Assembly: GCF_000797465.1 (NCBI RefSeq)
Contig: NZ_JSWG01000001.1
Coordinates: 124,001-188,000, forward strand
Direction: 5' to 3'
Length of the DNA stretch: 64,000 nt
From: Psychroserpens jangbogonensis
GTDB lineage: Bacteria; Bacteroidota; Bacteroidia; Flavobacteriales; Flavobacteriaceae
The position numbers were made by a program, and so were the translations under genes. Under the pieces are notes generated by a model, which worked only from the letters and a program-made list of their open reading frames with translations, did no database searches and was not told the DNA's origin. Below, one piece after another: positions 28,156 to 37,146 of the stretch. Numbering within the stretch: position 1 is the first letter of the stretch; each line of letters opens with the position of its first letter.

Positions 28156-29313
28156 TTAGAACCAAACACCTAAACCAACATTTAACTGATTAGGAACATC
28201 TGAATCTGCTGCACTATCTTTTATTTGATAATCTGCTTTCACAACTGCTCCTGGAGCAATTTTATAGCTTAAACCAAATGTCCATTCATTTCGGTCATAG
28301 CTATCATTTTTCATTAAACCACCATCTACTGAAGCATGTGTATCATAATCTTCAAATCTAGCAAAGGCATATAATTGTTGCTCTTTTCCTAATGGTAGTA
28401 AGTTATAAGCTGCTTCTAAATAGTAACCTTGTAATGCGCTTCCTAAATCTGCAGTATATAAATTGTTATAGTCTTCAGTATCGGTAATACTTGCATGAAT
28501 AAATTGCCCACGAGCAGTAAAACGTTTGTAAGCATATCGAGCATCGAATCCTATCATTGAAATCCCAACTGATGTTCCATCTATATCTTCTACTTCATCT
28601 TCGGCTTGGGAACGACCAAAATATCCAGATAATCCTAAACGTAATCCTGGAATTCCGTAGTAATCTGCTTTTGCTGCAAAATTTGGAGAATCAACTGTAG
28701 AACGAATTCCTTTTTGTCTTCCATTTCTTAATCCATTTTTTCCACCCAAAACTTTCTCACCATTTACTGAAGAAAATCCGTTAAAAACATAAGCTTGGTA
28801 TCGTAAAGAAATTTCATCAAATCGTCCAGAAACTCCAACACCAATTTCTCTCCAAGTTGTTGGTACAATACTGCCATCAATACTTGGTCTCTCTACACCA
28901 TTGAATGTAGTTGGTTCGTGGTATTCGTTTACAATTCCCATTGGTACTAACATTAAACCACCTCTAAGGTTCACATTATCATTTAGGCTATATTGAAGAA
29001 ACGCTTGCTCTACAAATATTTCTTCTACATGTTCTAATTCTATTTCTGTAACGAACTGTACTTTATCATTAAATTTATATCCGAATAGTAATACTAATCT
29101 CTGGACATCTAATTCACCATTATCTGCTTCTGGTTGGTTGTAAGTGATTTCTCCATAACCACCAACAGTTACACCTGTATTAATATTTCCAGACAAAATA
29201 CGTTGTGCAGCATTTTGTTGATTTTGTGGATTAGTATACAATGAATCTGGTACTGATTGAGCAAAAGTTATTGATGCTGATAAACTAATAATTAGGGCTA
29301 ATAATTTTTTCAT
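28156..29313 (-). CDS. Porin-like outer-membrane protein
   Basis: A 385-residue barrel with signal peptide (LALIISLSASITFAQ). Its pattern VTVGGYGEITYNQPEADNGE, FVTEIELEHVEEIFVEQAFL and LRGGLMLVPMGIVNEYHEP is that of phosphate-selective porin O/P-like proteins (PF07396-like) in Bacteroidota. It ends in LNVGLGVWF with the barrel-end aromatic. The substrate is unknown. It has a perfect promoter upstream and is followed on the same strand by the FMN-binding gene, suggesting a shared role. Confidence 0.82.
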   Translation of the reverse strand: MKKLLALIISLSASITFAQSVPDSLYTNPQNQQNAAQRILSGNINTGVTVGGYGEITYNQPEADNGELDVQRLVLLFGYKFNDKVQFVTEIELEHVEEIFVEQAFLQYSLNDNVNLRGGLMLVPMGIVNEYHEPTTFNGVERPSIDGSIVPTTWREIGVGVSGRFDEISLRYQAYVFNGFSSVNGEKVLGGKNGLRNGRQKGIRSTVDSPNFAAKADYYGIPGLRLGLSGYFGRSQAEDEVEDIDGTSVGISMIGFDARYAYKRFTARGQFIHASITDTEDYNNLYTADLGSALQGYYLEAAYNLLPLGKEQQLYAFARFEDYDTHASVDGGLMKNDSYDRNEWTFGLSYKIAPGAVVKADYQIKDSAADSDVPNQLNVGLGVWF

Positions 29314-29372
29314 TTTGATTGATTTGTTATTCTTATTTAGACTTGTTATAAATAAATTTCTGTTTGAGAGTG

Positions 29373-29403
29373 CAAATTTAAAACAGTTATTAACTTGTGC
29401 AAA
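29373..29403 (-). promoter_or_regulatory. Consensus promoter TTTG-N19-TAAATTTG of the porin gene
   Basis: TTTG at 29403-29400, a 19-base spacer and TAAATTTG at 29380-29373 give a full match to the Bacteroidota sigma consensus, about 60 bases before the porin start codon. Confidence 0.75.
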
Positions 29404-29500
29404 GTTTATTTAGAATAATTTTAAATAAACTTCAGACAAACAAATTAACTAGTTAATCAACAAGTATTTAGTGAATGTTAAATTTTAAAAAAACAAAGAA

Positions 29501-30364
29501 TTAATGGTAAGAAGTAAAGATTTTAGTCGCTTCATTATACGAGCTTTCAAAACTCATAGCATTGAGGTTGTTGTTTTTATTTGAAGTAAAATAGGACAAA
29601 AGCTTTTCGGTTGGCATATTACCTGTAAGTTCATCTTTTGCCATAGGACAACCACCAAATCCCTGAATCGCACCATCAAAACGTATGCAACCAGCTTTGT
29701 AAGCTGCATCAACTTTTTCAAACCAAGATGTTGGTGTTGTATGCAAATGTGCTCCAAACTCAATTTCTGGATATGTCGGAATTAAATTTGAAAATAAATA
29801 ATCAATACTTTCTGGATTTGAACTACCTATAGTATCACTCAGCGAAAGTATCTTCACTCCCATTTTACTAAGACGTTCTGTCCATTCGCCAACAATATCA
29901 ACATCCCAAGGATCTCCATAAGGATTTCCAAAACCCATAGAAATGTATACCACAACTTCTTTGTTATGTGTATTCGCTAGCTCTAAAATTTCAGAAAGTG
30001 TTATAACAGATTGTGCAATCGTTTTATGCGTATTACGCATTTGAAAATTTTCAGATATTGAAAATGGGTATCCTAAATAATCAATTTCTGGATGTTGACA
30101 AGCATCATTTGCACCACGAGTGTTTGCAATAATTGCTAATAGCTTACTTGTCGTTTTACTTAAATCTAGTTTTGATAATACTTCAGCAGTGTCTACCATT
30201 TGAGGAATGGCTTTTGGCGAAACAAAACTTCCGAAATCAATGGTATCAAAACCAACTCTTAAAAGCGATTGAATGTATTGTACCTTTTTCTCAGTAGGAA
30301 TAAAATCCTTGATACCTTGCATAGCATCTCTAGGACATTCAATTAATTTAAGAGGTTTGTTCAT
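29501..30364 (-). CDS. mvaB: Hydroxymethylglutaryl-CoA lyase
   Basis: A 287-residue HMGL-like TIM barrel (PF00682). It starts LKLIECPRDAMQGIKDFIPT and has the metal/substrate motif FGAHLHTTP and the signature GFGGCPMAKDELTGNMPTE with the catalytic Cys. HMG-CoA lyase splits HMG-CoA into acetyl-CoA and acetoacetate at the end of leucine degradation, which fits the leucine dehydrogenase at 47.8 kb. Gene symbol by family; other HMGL-type aldolases cannot be fully excluded. Confidence 0.88.
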   Translation of the reverse strand: MNKPLKLIECPRDAMQGIKDFIPTEKKVQYIQSLLRVGFDTIDFGSFVSPKAIPQMVDTAEVLSKLDLSKTTSKLLAIIANTRGANDACQHPEIDYLGYPFSISENFQMRNTHKTIAQSVITLSEILELANTHNKEVVVYISMGFGNPYGDPWDVDIVGEWTERLSKMGVKILSLSDTIGSSNPESIDYLFSNLIPTYPEIEFGAHLHTTPTSWFEKVDAAYKAGCIRFDGAIQGFGGCPMAKDELTGNMPTEKLLSYFTSNKNNNLNAMSFESSYNEATKIFTSYH

Positions 30365-30401
30365 CTAGCCAAATATAGTGATTAAGATTCTGTTTTTAAA
30401 T

Positions 30402-31028
30402 CTATTTTTCAGAAGTAAAAATTAGGATCGCAATACCAACAAATACAATTATTTGCAACCATTTTAGATACAAACCAATACGCTTATGTTGCTTTATATA
30501 TTCTGAAATGGAACCTGCTAAAATTGCAATTGCAGAGAAAATCACAGCAGAAACAAACATAAATAATAAACCTAGCACATAAAACTGAATAACCGTATTT
30601 AATGTATTGCTAAATAAAAAACCAGGAAAGAAGGCTAGGAAGAAAATAGATACTTTAGGGTTTAAAACATTCATAATGAACCCTTGCTTAAAAAGCTGAA
30701 ATACACTTTTTTTAGGAATACGGTCTGTGTTTAATTTCAATTCAGATGAAGACCTAAACACTTTATAAGCTAAATAGAGTAAATACAATGCACCAAATAG
30801 TTTGATTATAAAAAAGAGTGAATCATTTTCTTTTATAATGGCAGAGACTCCAAAAGCGACTAATGTCGTATGTACTAAACAACCAGAAATCAAGCCTGCG
30901 ACAGTAGCTAAACCAAATTTCTTTCCGTTTACTATACTTTGCATAAGCACATAAATATTATCTGGCCCAGGAGACATTGCTAATACAGAAGTGGCAATTA
31001 CAAATGATATAAGTAAATCGTAATTCAG
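30402..31028 (-). CDS. LysE family exporter, probable CTG start
   Basis: A LysE/RhtB-type amino-acid or metabolite exporter with six helices. The first ATG in frame (30977) encodes MSPGPDNIYVL, which is the end of helix 1 in this family. Translating further upstream gives NYDLLISFVIATSVLA, the missing family N-terminus, preceded by CTG (31028-31026) and then a stop. TTTC-N20-TATTTTTA lies just upstream, giving a short leader to the CTG. I therefore place the start there (208 residues). The alternatives are an ATG to CTG mutation that damages the gene, or a sequencing error. Confidence 0.75.
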   Translation of the reverse strand: MNYDLLISFVIATSVLAMSPGPDNIYVLMQSIVNGKKFGLATVAGLISGCLVHTTLVAFGVSAIIKENDSLFFIIKLFGALYLLYLAYKVFRSSSELKLNTDRIPKKSVFQLFKQGFIMNVLNPKVSIFFLAFFPGFLFSNTLNTVIQFYVLGLLFMFVSAVIFSAIAILAGSISEYIKQHKRIGLYLKWLQIIVFVGIAILIFTSEK

Positions 31029-31044
31029 TGTGTTTTGTTTTCAG

Positions 31045-31076
31045 TAAAAATAATATTAAAAATTACTGTAAGGAAA
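31045..31076 (-). promoter_or_regulatory. Promoter TTTC-N20-TATTTTTA of the LysE gene
   Basis: Near-consensus -33 (31076-31073) and -7 (31052-31045) boxes about 17 bases before the proposed CTG start codon. Confidence 0.45.
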
Positions 31077-31123
31077 TAAAATGCATTTACGACTGAATAA
31101 ATTCATAACTAAACTGTAACCAC

Positions 31124-32074
31124 ATGAAAAACTTTACTTTATCTTTTAAATCCCTTACCTTTTTAATAGTTGTTTTACAAATAGGAACAGGTTATTCACA
31201 ATCTACAGCTAGTTACGATATTACATTTACTAGTGATTGGGAAAATGAAGTTATTGATCCTATAAATGGAAACAGTACAGCTGCAATTCCAGGGAATGCA
31301 CATTGGTCAAATCTTGTTGGCACAACACACAATGAAAATTATACTTTAGTTGAAATGGGAGCATTAGCTTCAACTGGAGTAAAAAATGTAGCCGAAGCAG
31401 GAAATAACGATGTATTGTTTTCAGAAGTTAGCACTCAAATCACAAATGGTAATGCATACGAATGGTTGCAAGAACCCCTTTCTCCTTTTGATAATATTAG
31501 TTCAGCAACTTTAAGTGGTGTTGTAGTCAATTCTAATTTTCCTTTACTAAGCTTAGTATCAATGATCGCTCCTAGTCCAGATTGGATGATTGCTATTGAT
31601 GGTATAAATCTGAGAGAAGGAGGCACTTGGACCAATGAAATAAGCATTCAATTATTTCCTTATGATGCAGGTACAGATAGTGGTACCATGTATGCCTCAT
31701 CAAATTCACCAACACTACCTAATCCTGAAACAATATCCGTTTTAATAAATGATGGTCCTTTTAATGCGAAGCCAATTGGCACTATTACAATTTCATTAAA
31801 TGAAGTGCTTAGTGTTGACAATCAAGATTTAGCAAGGGTAATTGTATCTCCAAATCCCTCTAATGGGATAATCAAAATAAGCACATCTAGTGCTAATATT
31901 TTAAAAGAAGCCATGGTATTTGATGTCCTAGGAAAGCAAGTAGCCATTATTAAAAATCAAAACCTAGATTCCAATTTAAACTTAAATTTGACAGCTTTAC
32001 ATAAAGGTGTTTATTTAGTAAGACTAGAACTTGAAGATGGCTCTTTATCAACAAAAAGGTTGGTTCTTAACTAA
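31124..32074 (+). CDS. Spondin-domain T9SS cargo protein
   Basis: A 316-residue exported protein. After the signal peptide (ending GYSQ), residues about 25-225 match the spondin N-terminal domain (PF06468): YDITFTSDWENEV, AIPGNAHWSNLVGTTHNENY and later IAPSPDWMIAIDGINLREGG. Spondin domains in animals are matrix proteins; bacterial ones are secreted adhesin-like proteins of unknown ligand. The last 75 residues are a type IX sorting domain (VIVSPNPSNGIIKIST ... KRLVLN). It is followed by another T9SS cargo gene after its own terminator. Confidence 0.9.
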   Translation: MKNFTLSFKSLTFLIVVLQIGTGYSQSTASYDITFTSDWENEVIDPINGNSTAAIPGNAHWSNLVGTTHNENYTLVEMGALASTGVKNVAEAGNNDVLFSEVSTQITNGNAYEWLQEPLSPFDNISSATLSGVVVNSNFPLLSLVSMIAPSPDWMIAIDGINLREGGTWTNEISIQLFPYDAGTDSGTMYASSNSPTLPNPETISVLINDGPFNAKPIGTITISLNEVLSVDNQDLARVIVSPNPSNGIIKISTSSANILKEAMVFDVLGKQVAIIKNQNLDSNLNLNLTALHKGVYLVRLELEDGSLSTKRLVLN

Positions 32075-32090
32075 CAAAGCCTTGTCTTTC

Positions 32091-32121
32091 ATCGATTAAA
32101 TTAGGTGTTTAATCGATTTTT
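32091..32121 (+). terminator. Intrinsic terminator after the spondin gene
   Basis: 10-bp stem ATCGATTAAA/TTTAATCGAT with a 7-nt loop, followed by T. Confidence 0.75.
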
Positions 32122-32161
32122 ACTATTTTTACATTATTATTTTTAGCCCAAAAATTTAGTT

Positions 32162-33910
32162 ATGAAAAAAGTATACTTACTGAAAAACACAATTATAACA
32201 GTTGTGTTTTTAAATTTATTCTTATTAAGCAACGCTCAAACCGAACCACAATGTGGAACGGTTATAAGTCCAGAAGCTCAAGCCTACTTTCAACAACTGT
32301 TACCTCAAATCCAACAATTTGAAGAAGAGTTCAATGGATTAGCTTTTGGTCGTTCTTCAACAGCAATAAGCTCTGTGCCAATTAAAGCACATATCATTAG
32401 AACTGATACTGGAACTGGTGGACTTCAATTGAATCAATTTAATGCAGCAATAGCACTTATGAATAACTTTTATGCGAATGCATATCTAGAATTCTTCTTG
32501 TGTGAGGGCATAAACTATATTGATGATTCCAATTTATATGATTTTGAAACTGATGAACAAGATGCAATGATTGCAGCGCATAGTGTTAACAATGTTATTA
32601 ATATCTACTTTGCAAATACTGTTACGAGTTCGTCTTCAGGAAGTGGATTATGTGGTTATGCCTATTTTCCTGGTGGTCCAGAAGTTATTTTAATGGATAA
32701 CTCTTGTGCTATAAATGGAAGTACATTATCACATGAAATGGGACATTTCTTTGCGTTATCTCACACACATGGTAATAGTAATGGAACACTTACATCAGAA
32801 TTGGTGGATGGTTCAAATTGCGATACTACTGGAGATTTCATTTGTGATACACCTGCAGATCCTCAATTAGGTTATGGAAATGTATCTACTTCTTGTGTAT
32901 ATACAGGAAATGCTAGTGATGCTAACGGACAATTTTTTAATCCAGACCCATTGAATATCATGTCTTATTCTCGTAAACCTTGTCGAACACAATTTTCTCA
33001 ACAACAGTATGCTAGAATTTATGCTACATATCAAGCGTCGAGAGGAGTTATGGCTTGTCCAAGTTTTAATGTAGATATTGCATCTGACTTTACAATAGAA
33101 TGTAGTAATACTTTGGATGTTGATTTTACAGATAATAGTGTTGGTGCAACCTCTTGGCAATGGGATGTTGATGGTGATGATATTATTGATTATACAATTC
33201 CAAACCCAACACACACCTATACGAGTGGTGGACTTTATGATGTGACTCTTACGATTTCTGATGGATCGAACTCTTTAACCAAGGTTTACCCTGACTATAT
33301 TGAAGTGGGCGTAAATGACATCAATACCGCACAACTTACATTAAATCTGGTTACAGATGATTATCCAGCTGAAACATCGTGGAACTTAAAAAACAGTAGT
33401 GGTACTGTTTTATACGCAAGCCCAACTTATGTTGAAGGTGTTGATGATTTTCAATCTTTCACAGAGAACTTTACAATAAGTACTAATGAATGCTACACAT
33501 TTGAAATCAATGATAGCTTTGGTGATGGTATTTGCTGTAATGAAGGAACTGGGTCGTACTCATTAACGACACTAGAAGGTACTACAGTTGTAACAGGTGG
33601 AAATTATAACTTTGGTGAAATTACTTATATGTCTAATGCAGTATTAGGTGTTGAGGATTATTTTGCTGATAATTCGGTTTCGATTTATCCAAATCCTGCA
33701 AATACAACTCTAAATATCAAATTATCTAATACCAACAATTTACCAGATAGTTTTTCAGTATATACTATGTTAGGACAGATTGTAAAAACTGAACGTATTT
33801 CACAAACTTCAGATTTAGCAATTGATGTTTCAGCATTTAGTGATGGAATGTATTTTATTGAACTCAAAAAAGACGGCAGTACATCAACAATTCAGTTTGT
33901 GAAAAACTAG
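32162..33910 (+). CDS. M43-like zinc metalloprotease with PKD domain, T9SS cargo
   Basis: A 582-residue exported protease. The signal peptide ends SNAQ. The catalytic domain (about 70-300) carries HEMGHFFALSH, an HExxHxxxxxH zinc site with Ala where metzincins have Gly, and a Met-turn NIMSYS. This places it near the M43 (pappalysin/cytophagalysin) family. A PKD domain (about 305-380) and a beta-sandwich with a DSFGDGICC motif follow. The C-terminal sorting domain (SIYPNPANTTLNIKLS ... QFVKN) directs type IX export. It probably degrades extracellular protein. Confidence 0.9.
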   Translation: MKKVYLLKNTIITVVFLNLFLLSNAQTEPQCGTVISPEAQAYFQQLLPQIQQFEEEFNGLAFGRSSTAISSVPIKAHIIRTDTGTGGLQLNQFNAAIALMNNFYANAYLEFFLCEGINYIDDSNLYDFETDEQDAMIAAHSVNNVINIYFANTVTSSSSGSGLCGYAYFPGGPEVILMDNSCAINGSTLSHEMGHFFALSHTHGNSNGTLTSELVDGSNCDTTGDFICDTPADPQLGYGNVSTSCVYTGNASDANGQFFNPDPLNIMSYSRKPCRTQFSQQQYARIYATYQASRGVMACPSFNVDIASDFTIECSNTLDVDFTDNSVGATSWQWDVDGDDIIDYTIPNPTHTYTSGGLYDVTLTISDGSNSLTKVYPDYIEVGVNDINTAQLTLNLVTDDYPAETSWNLKNSSGTVLYASPTYVEGVDDFQSFTENFTISTNECYTFEINDSFGDGICCNEGTGSYSLTTLEGTTVVTGGNYNFGEITYMSNAVLGVEDYFADNSVSIYPNPANTTLNIKLSNTNNLPDSFSVYTMLGQIVKTERISQTSDLAIDVSAFSDGMYFIELKKDGSTSTIQFVKN

Positions 33911-33931
33911 TCTTAATTAATATAATAACGG

Positions 33932-33967
33932 AAGCGAATCAATAGTTTATTGGTTCGCTTTTTTTAT
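33932..33967. terminator. Terminator between the M43 protease and pyrD
   Basis: 13-bp stem AAGCGAATCAATA/TATTGGTTCGCTT (one G-U pair), 3-nt loop and T-run on the plus strand. The pyrD stop codon lies inside it. Confidence 0.8.
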
Positions 33968-34972
33968 TAGTGCTTTATTTATTCGTTTTATCAATTTTGG
34001 CCCTTCATAAATAAAACCAGTATAAAGCTGTACCAAATCTGCTCCAGCTTCAATTTTTTCTAGTGCATCTTCAACAGAATGAATACCTCCTACTCCAATA
34101 ATTGGAAACGCTTTGTTACTTTTTTCAGCTAAAAAGCGAATCACTTCAGTTGAACGATGTGATAAAGGTTTTCCGCTTAAACCTCCTACTTCAGATTTAT
34201 TATCCGAATTTAAACCTTCACGTGAAATCGTGGTATTAGTAGCAATAACGCCATCTATTTTTGTTTCTGATACAATATCAATAATATCCATTAATTGCTC
34301 ATTTGTGAGATCTGGAGCAATTTTTAGCAATATTGGTTTAGGCTGTTCCTTTTTATAATTTTCTGTTTTCAAGGTGTTTAAAAGCTCTGTAAGCGGTTCT
34401 TTATCTTGTAAAGCTCTTAAGTTTGGTGTGTTTGGAGAGCTTACATTCACTACAAAATAATCAACGTAATCAAACAAGGCATTGAAACATATTTTATAAT
34501 CGTCAACAGCATTTTCATTAGGAGTAACTTTATTTTTACCAATGTTACCGCCAATTAGCACGCCTTTATTTTGCTTTAAATGTTCAACTGCTATCGCAAC
34601 ACCTCCATTATTAAAGCCCATTCTATTAATTATTGCTGAGTCTTCTTTTAGTCTAAACAACCTTTTTTTAGGGTTACCAACCTGAGGTTTAGGAGTAATT
34701 GTGCCTATTTCAATAAACCCAAAACCAAAATTCGAAAGTTCGTTATACAATTTTGCATCCTTGTCAAATCCTGCAGCTAGTCCAACTGGGTTTTTAAAAT
34801 GCAATCCGAAAAGATGTCGCTCTAAGGATTTATCTTCAACCAAATAAACACTTTTAAACAGAGACTTCATACCTGGTATTTTACATGTAAAACGAATTAA
34901 CGAAAAGGTAAAGTGATGTATTTTTTCAGGATCGAAAAGAAAAAAAAGCGGTCTAACTAAGAGTTTGTACAT
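33947..34972 (-). CDS. pyrD: Dihydroorotate dehydrogenase (quinone)
   Basis: A 341-residue class 2 dihydroorotate dehydrogenase, the membrane-bound enzyme that oxidises dihydroorotate to orotate with quinone. Evidence: the N-terminal hydrophobic helix region typical of class 2, [20 protein letters not shown], the catalytic Ser in [16 protein letters not shown], and [20 protein letters not shown]. It is convergent with the M43 protease. Confidence 0.96.
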   Translation of the reverse strand: MYKLLVRPLFFLFDPEKIHHFTFSLIRFTCKIPGMKSLFKSVYLVEDKSLERHLFGLHFKNPVGLAAGFDKDAKLYNELSNFGFGFIEIGTITPKPQVGNPKKRLFRLKEDSAIINRMGFNNGGVAIAVEHLKQNKGVLIGGNIGKNKVTPNENAVDDYKICFNALFDYVDYFVVNVSSPNTPNLRALQDKEPLTELLNTLKTENYKKEQPKPILLKIAPDLTNEQLMDIIDIVSETKIDGVIATNTTISREGLNSDNKSEVGGLSGKPLSHRSTEVIRFLAEKSNKAFPIIGVGGIHSVEDALEKIEAGADLVQLYTGFIYEGPKLIKRINKALIKKANQ

Positions 34973-35086
34973 GAGGTGCTATTTACACTGCAAAAATAAG
35001 AATCTAATTATTTTATAAGGACTATAATTCATTTATAATTAATCTAGATAATGTTATTTATCGTATATTAATTGCAATAGTTTATC

Positions 35087-35094
35087 TATTTTTG
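35087..35094 (+). promoter_or_regulatory. -7 promoter box TATTTTTG
   Basis: Exact TAnnTTTG match 24 bases before the universal stress protein start. Confidence 0.45.
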
Positions 35095-35118
35095 AACATA
35101 AATTAAATAAAATTAATC

Positions 35119-35949
35119 ATGAAAAAAATCATAATTCCTGTAGATTTCTCACAGCATTCAGAGTACGCTTTAGAAACAGCTGCAGCAATAGCTAAGAAGC
35201 ATAATTCAGAACTTATTGTAATGCATATGTTAGAGCTTTCTGAATCTATATTTTCGACTTCAAGTACAGAAAGAAATGATGAAACAGCCTTTATGTTGAT
35301 GTTAACCAACAAAAAATTTGAATCTTTTTTAGACAAGCCGTATCTAGAAGGAATTACTGTTACACCAATGATTAAAAGCCATAAGGTTTTAAAAGAAGTA
35401 GATCAAGTTGCTAGCGAATTAAAAGCTGATTTAGTCGTTATGGGATCAAGAGGTCACAATGATTATGAAGGTGTATTCTTAGGGTCTAATACAGAAAAAG
35501 TTGTTCGACATAGTGAAACACCTCTTCTTGTCGTTAAATCTAAACCGGAAAGTATCGATTTTGAGCATATAGTTATAGCTACAGATTTTTCTCCTGATAG
35601 CGCTTCTGCAGTAAATACTGCTATTGAACTATTAAGTGATCTTAGTAAAAAAGTGACTTTATTGCACATCAATCTTCCTAACGCTCATTTCTTAAGCACA
35701 GATGAAATCGAAGAAAGAGTTTCGAACTTATTGACGATGACGAATCGTAAAGATTTGAAAAACAATGTTGCGTTAATTTCAGATTACAATGTGGAAGAGG
35801 CAATATTGGGTTATGCAGACAAACACAGTATTGATGCAATCGGTATGATTACTCATGGTCGAACAGGCTTAAACCATTTGTTTGGTGGTAGTATTTCTGA
35901 AGACTTAGTAAACCATTCTAAACTACCTGTTTTTACTTTTAAAATGTAA
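35119..35949 (+). CDS. Universal stress protein, tandem UspA domains
   Basis: A 276-residue protein with two UspA domains. The first opens with KIIIPVDFSQHSEYALETAA and ends with the nucleotide-binding VVMGSRGHNDYEGVFLGSNT. The second opens with IVIATDFSPDSASAVNTA and carries IGMITHGRTGLNHLFGGSIS. Both G-x(2)-G-x(9)-G(S/T) loops look intact enough for ATP binding. Such proteins respond to stress or growth arrest. It is monocistronic with a strong bidirectional terminator. Confidence 0.93.
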   Translation: MKKIIIPVDFSQHSEYALETAAAIAKKHNSELIVMHMLELSESIFSTSSTERNDETAFMLMLTNKKFESFLDKPYLEGITVTPMIKSHKVLKEVDQVASELKADLVVMGSRGHNDYEGVFLGSNTEKVVRHSETPLLVVKSKPESIDFEHIVIATDFSPDSASAVNTAIELLSDLSKKVTLLHINLPNAHFLSTDEIEERVSNLLTMTNRKDLKNNVALISDYNVEEAILGYADKHSIDAIGMITHGRTGLNHLFGGSISEDLVNHSKLPVFTFKM

Positions 35950-35967
35950 GACAAAACTATAAATCTT

Positions 35968-36003
35968 AAAAAAGCACCTTTATTAATTTAAAGGTGCTTT
36001 TTT
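35968..36003. terminator. Strong bidirectional terminator
   Basis: Perfect 15-bp stem AAAAAAGCACCTTTA with a 6-nt loop, flanked by A- and T-tracts, between the convergent usp and RND-operon genes. Confidence 0.88.
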
Positions 36004-36026
36004 ATTATCTGTTTTTACCGAAGTTA

Positions 36027-36470
36027 CTATTGTTTTCTGATTACTTTCTTAATCAAGTAATAGCCACCTGACAATACAAGGATTAAAGCACTTATTCCGA
36101 AAAGCGTTAATGGTTCTAGATGAGTAACATCTAAATCAATGACATGCCTAGAAACACCTATTAAAGCAACTAACAATACAATCTCTACGTGAACTACATC
36201 TTCTTTTAAATACATTTTGATTGTATGAAGTAACTCTATACCAATAAGAACAGATAAGAAGCCACCAAACACACTATGTAGATGTTTTAGTATATTATTA
36301 TCTCGAGAAAAAGAACTTTCTAATCCTTCAATAATTCCACCGAAAAGTAAAGCAATGAATACTATTGCAGTATATAGCACTACAATTAGTAGAGAAAATA
36401 GTAAAACGATAATTATACCTTTTTCTATAAATTCAACAACGTTTAATACTTTTCTATCTATTTTTTTCAT
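36027..36470 (-). CDS. PsiE-like membrane protein
   Basis: A 147-residue protein with four hydrophobic segments, matching the phosphate-starvation-inducible PsiE family (PF06146). Its body carries LHSVFGGFLSVLIGIELLHT and VEIVLLVALIGVSRHVIDLD. Function is unknown. Its start overlaps the channel gene by 17 bases, so it is the last gene of the RND operon. Confidence 0.85.
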   Translation of the reverse strand: MKKIDRKVLNVVEFIEKGIIIVLLFSLLIVVLYTAIVFIALLFGGIIEGLESSFSRDNNILKHLHSVFGGFLSVLIGIELLHTIKMYLKEDVVHVEIVLLVALIGVSRHVIDLDVTHLEPLTLFGISALILVLSGGYYLIKKVIRKQ

Positions 36471-37137
36471 CTGGTTGAGATAACTGATTAATATATTTGC
36501 CGACCACTATAGCTGTTAAAATTACTAAATAAAACTGTCCTATTAAGCCAATAAATATAGATGCCTTTTGTGCAATTGCTGTCACAGGAAGAATATCTCC
36601 ATAACCTATAGTCATCAAAGTAATATAAGCATAATACATTAATTGATCTGTCATCTCAGAAGTGGCAGCAGAACCAATTGCTAATCCTGAAAATGAATTA
36701 GGATACAGAATTTCTATTGTCAAACATAGGAAAAATGCCAGTAAACCTAGAGAAATGTAACCAGAAACCAATCCTAAAATTACATTTTTATTTACAAATT
36801 TAGCTTTCCAAACTTGTTTAATAATTTCAACAGTAACAATAGCATAGAATATGAAATAGGATCCTAATTTAGCGTAATTAAAATTCTTATCTATAGCAGA
36901 ATTTATAAATCCCGTAATTACCAGTAGAGCCGAAATGGCTAGAAAAGCTAACAAAAATCTGAAAAGCCGTTTCTTTTTAAAAGCTAATAATATTCCTGAG
37001 CTTATATTAAGCAACAATAATAATGGCATAATCCAATTTTCGAACCATGAGATTGGCATTGCGATTGAACCAAACAAAACTAAGAGCTGAGTAGTTAAAA
37101 ATAATTCGAATCGATATGGATAGAGTTTCTCAAACAT
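36454..37137 (-). CDS. Potassium-channel-like ion channel
   Basis: A 227-residue membrane protein with about six helices. The last two frame a pore loop with the selectivity filter TIGYGD (in ITLMTIGYGDILPVTAIAQK). The four leading helices lack an obvious voltage sensor with regular Arg. It therefore belongs to the ion-channel PF07885 group. Presence in an RND efflux operon is unusual. It overlaps the PsiE gene and follows the RND pump by 9 bases. Confidence 0.88.
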   Translation of the reverse strand: MFEKLYPYRFELFLTTQLLVLFGSIAMPISWFENWIMPLLLLLNISSGILLAFKKKRLFRFLLAFLAISALLVITGFINSAIDKNFNYAKLGSYFIFYAIVTVEIIKQVWKAKFVNKNVILGLVSGYISLGLLAFFLCLTIEILYPNSFSGLAIGSAATSEMTDQLMYYAYITLMTIGYGDILPVTAIAQKASIFIGLIGQFYLVILTAIVVGKYINQLSQPDEKNR

Positions 37138-37146
37138 AATTTAAGT

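Noticed and set aside
32867-33214. 115-codon minus-strand ORF
   Set aside because: Antisense to the M43 protease and PKD domain; Ile/Thr/Cys-rich low-quality translation typical of a shadow.
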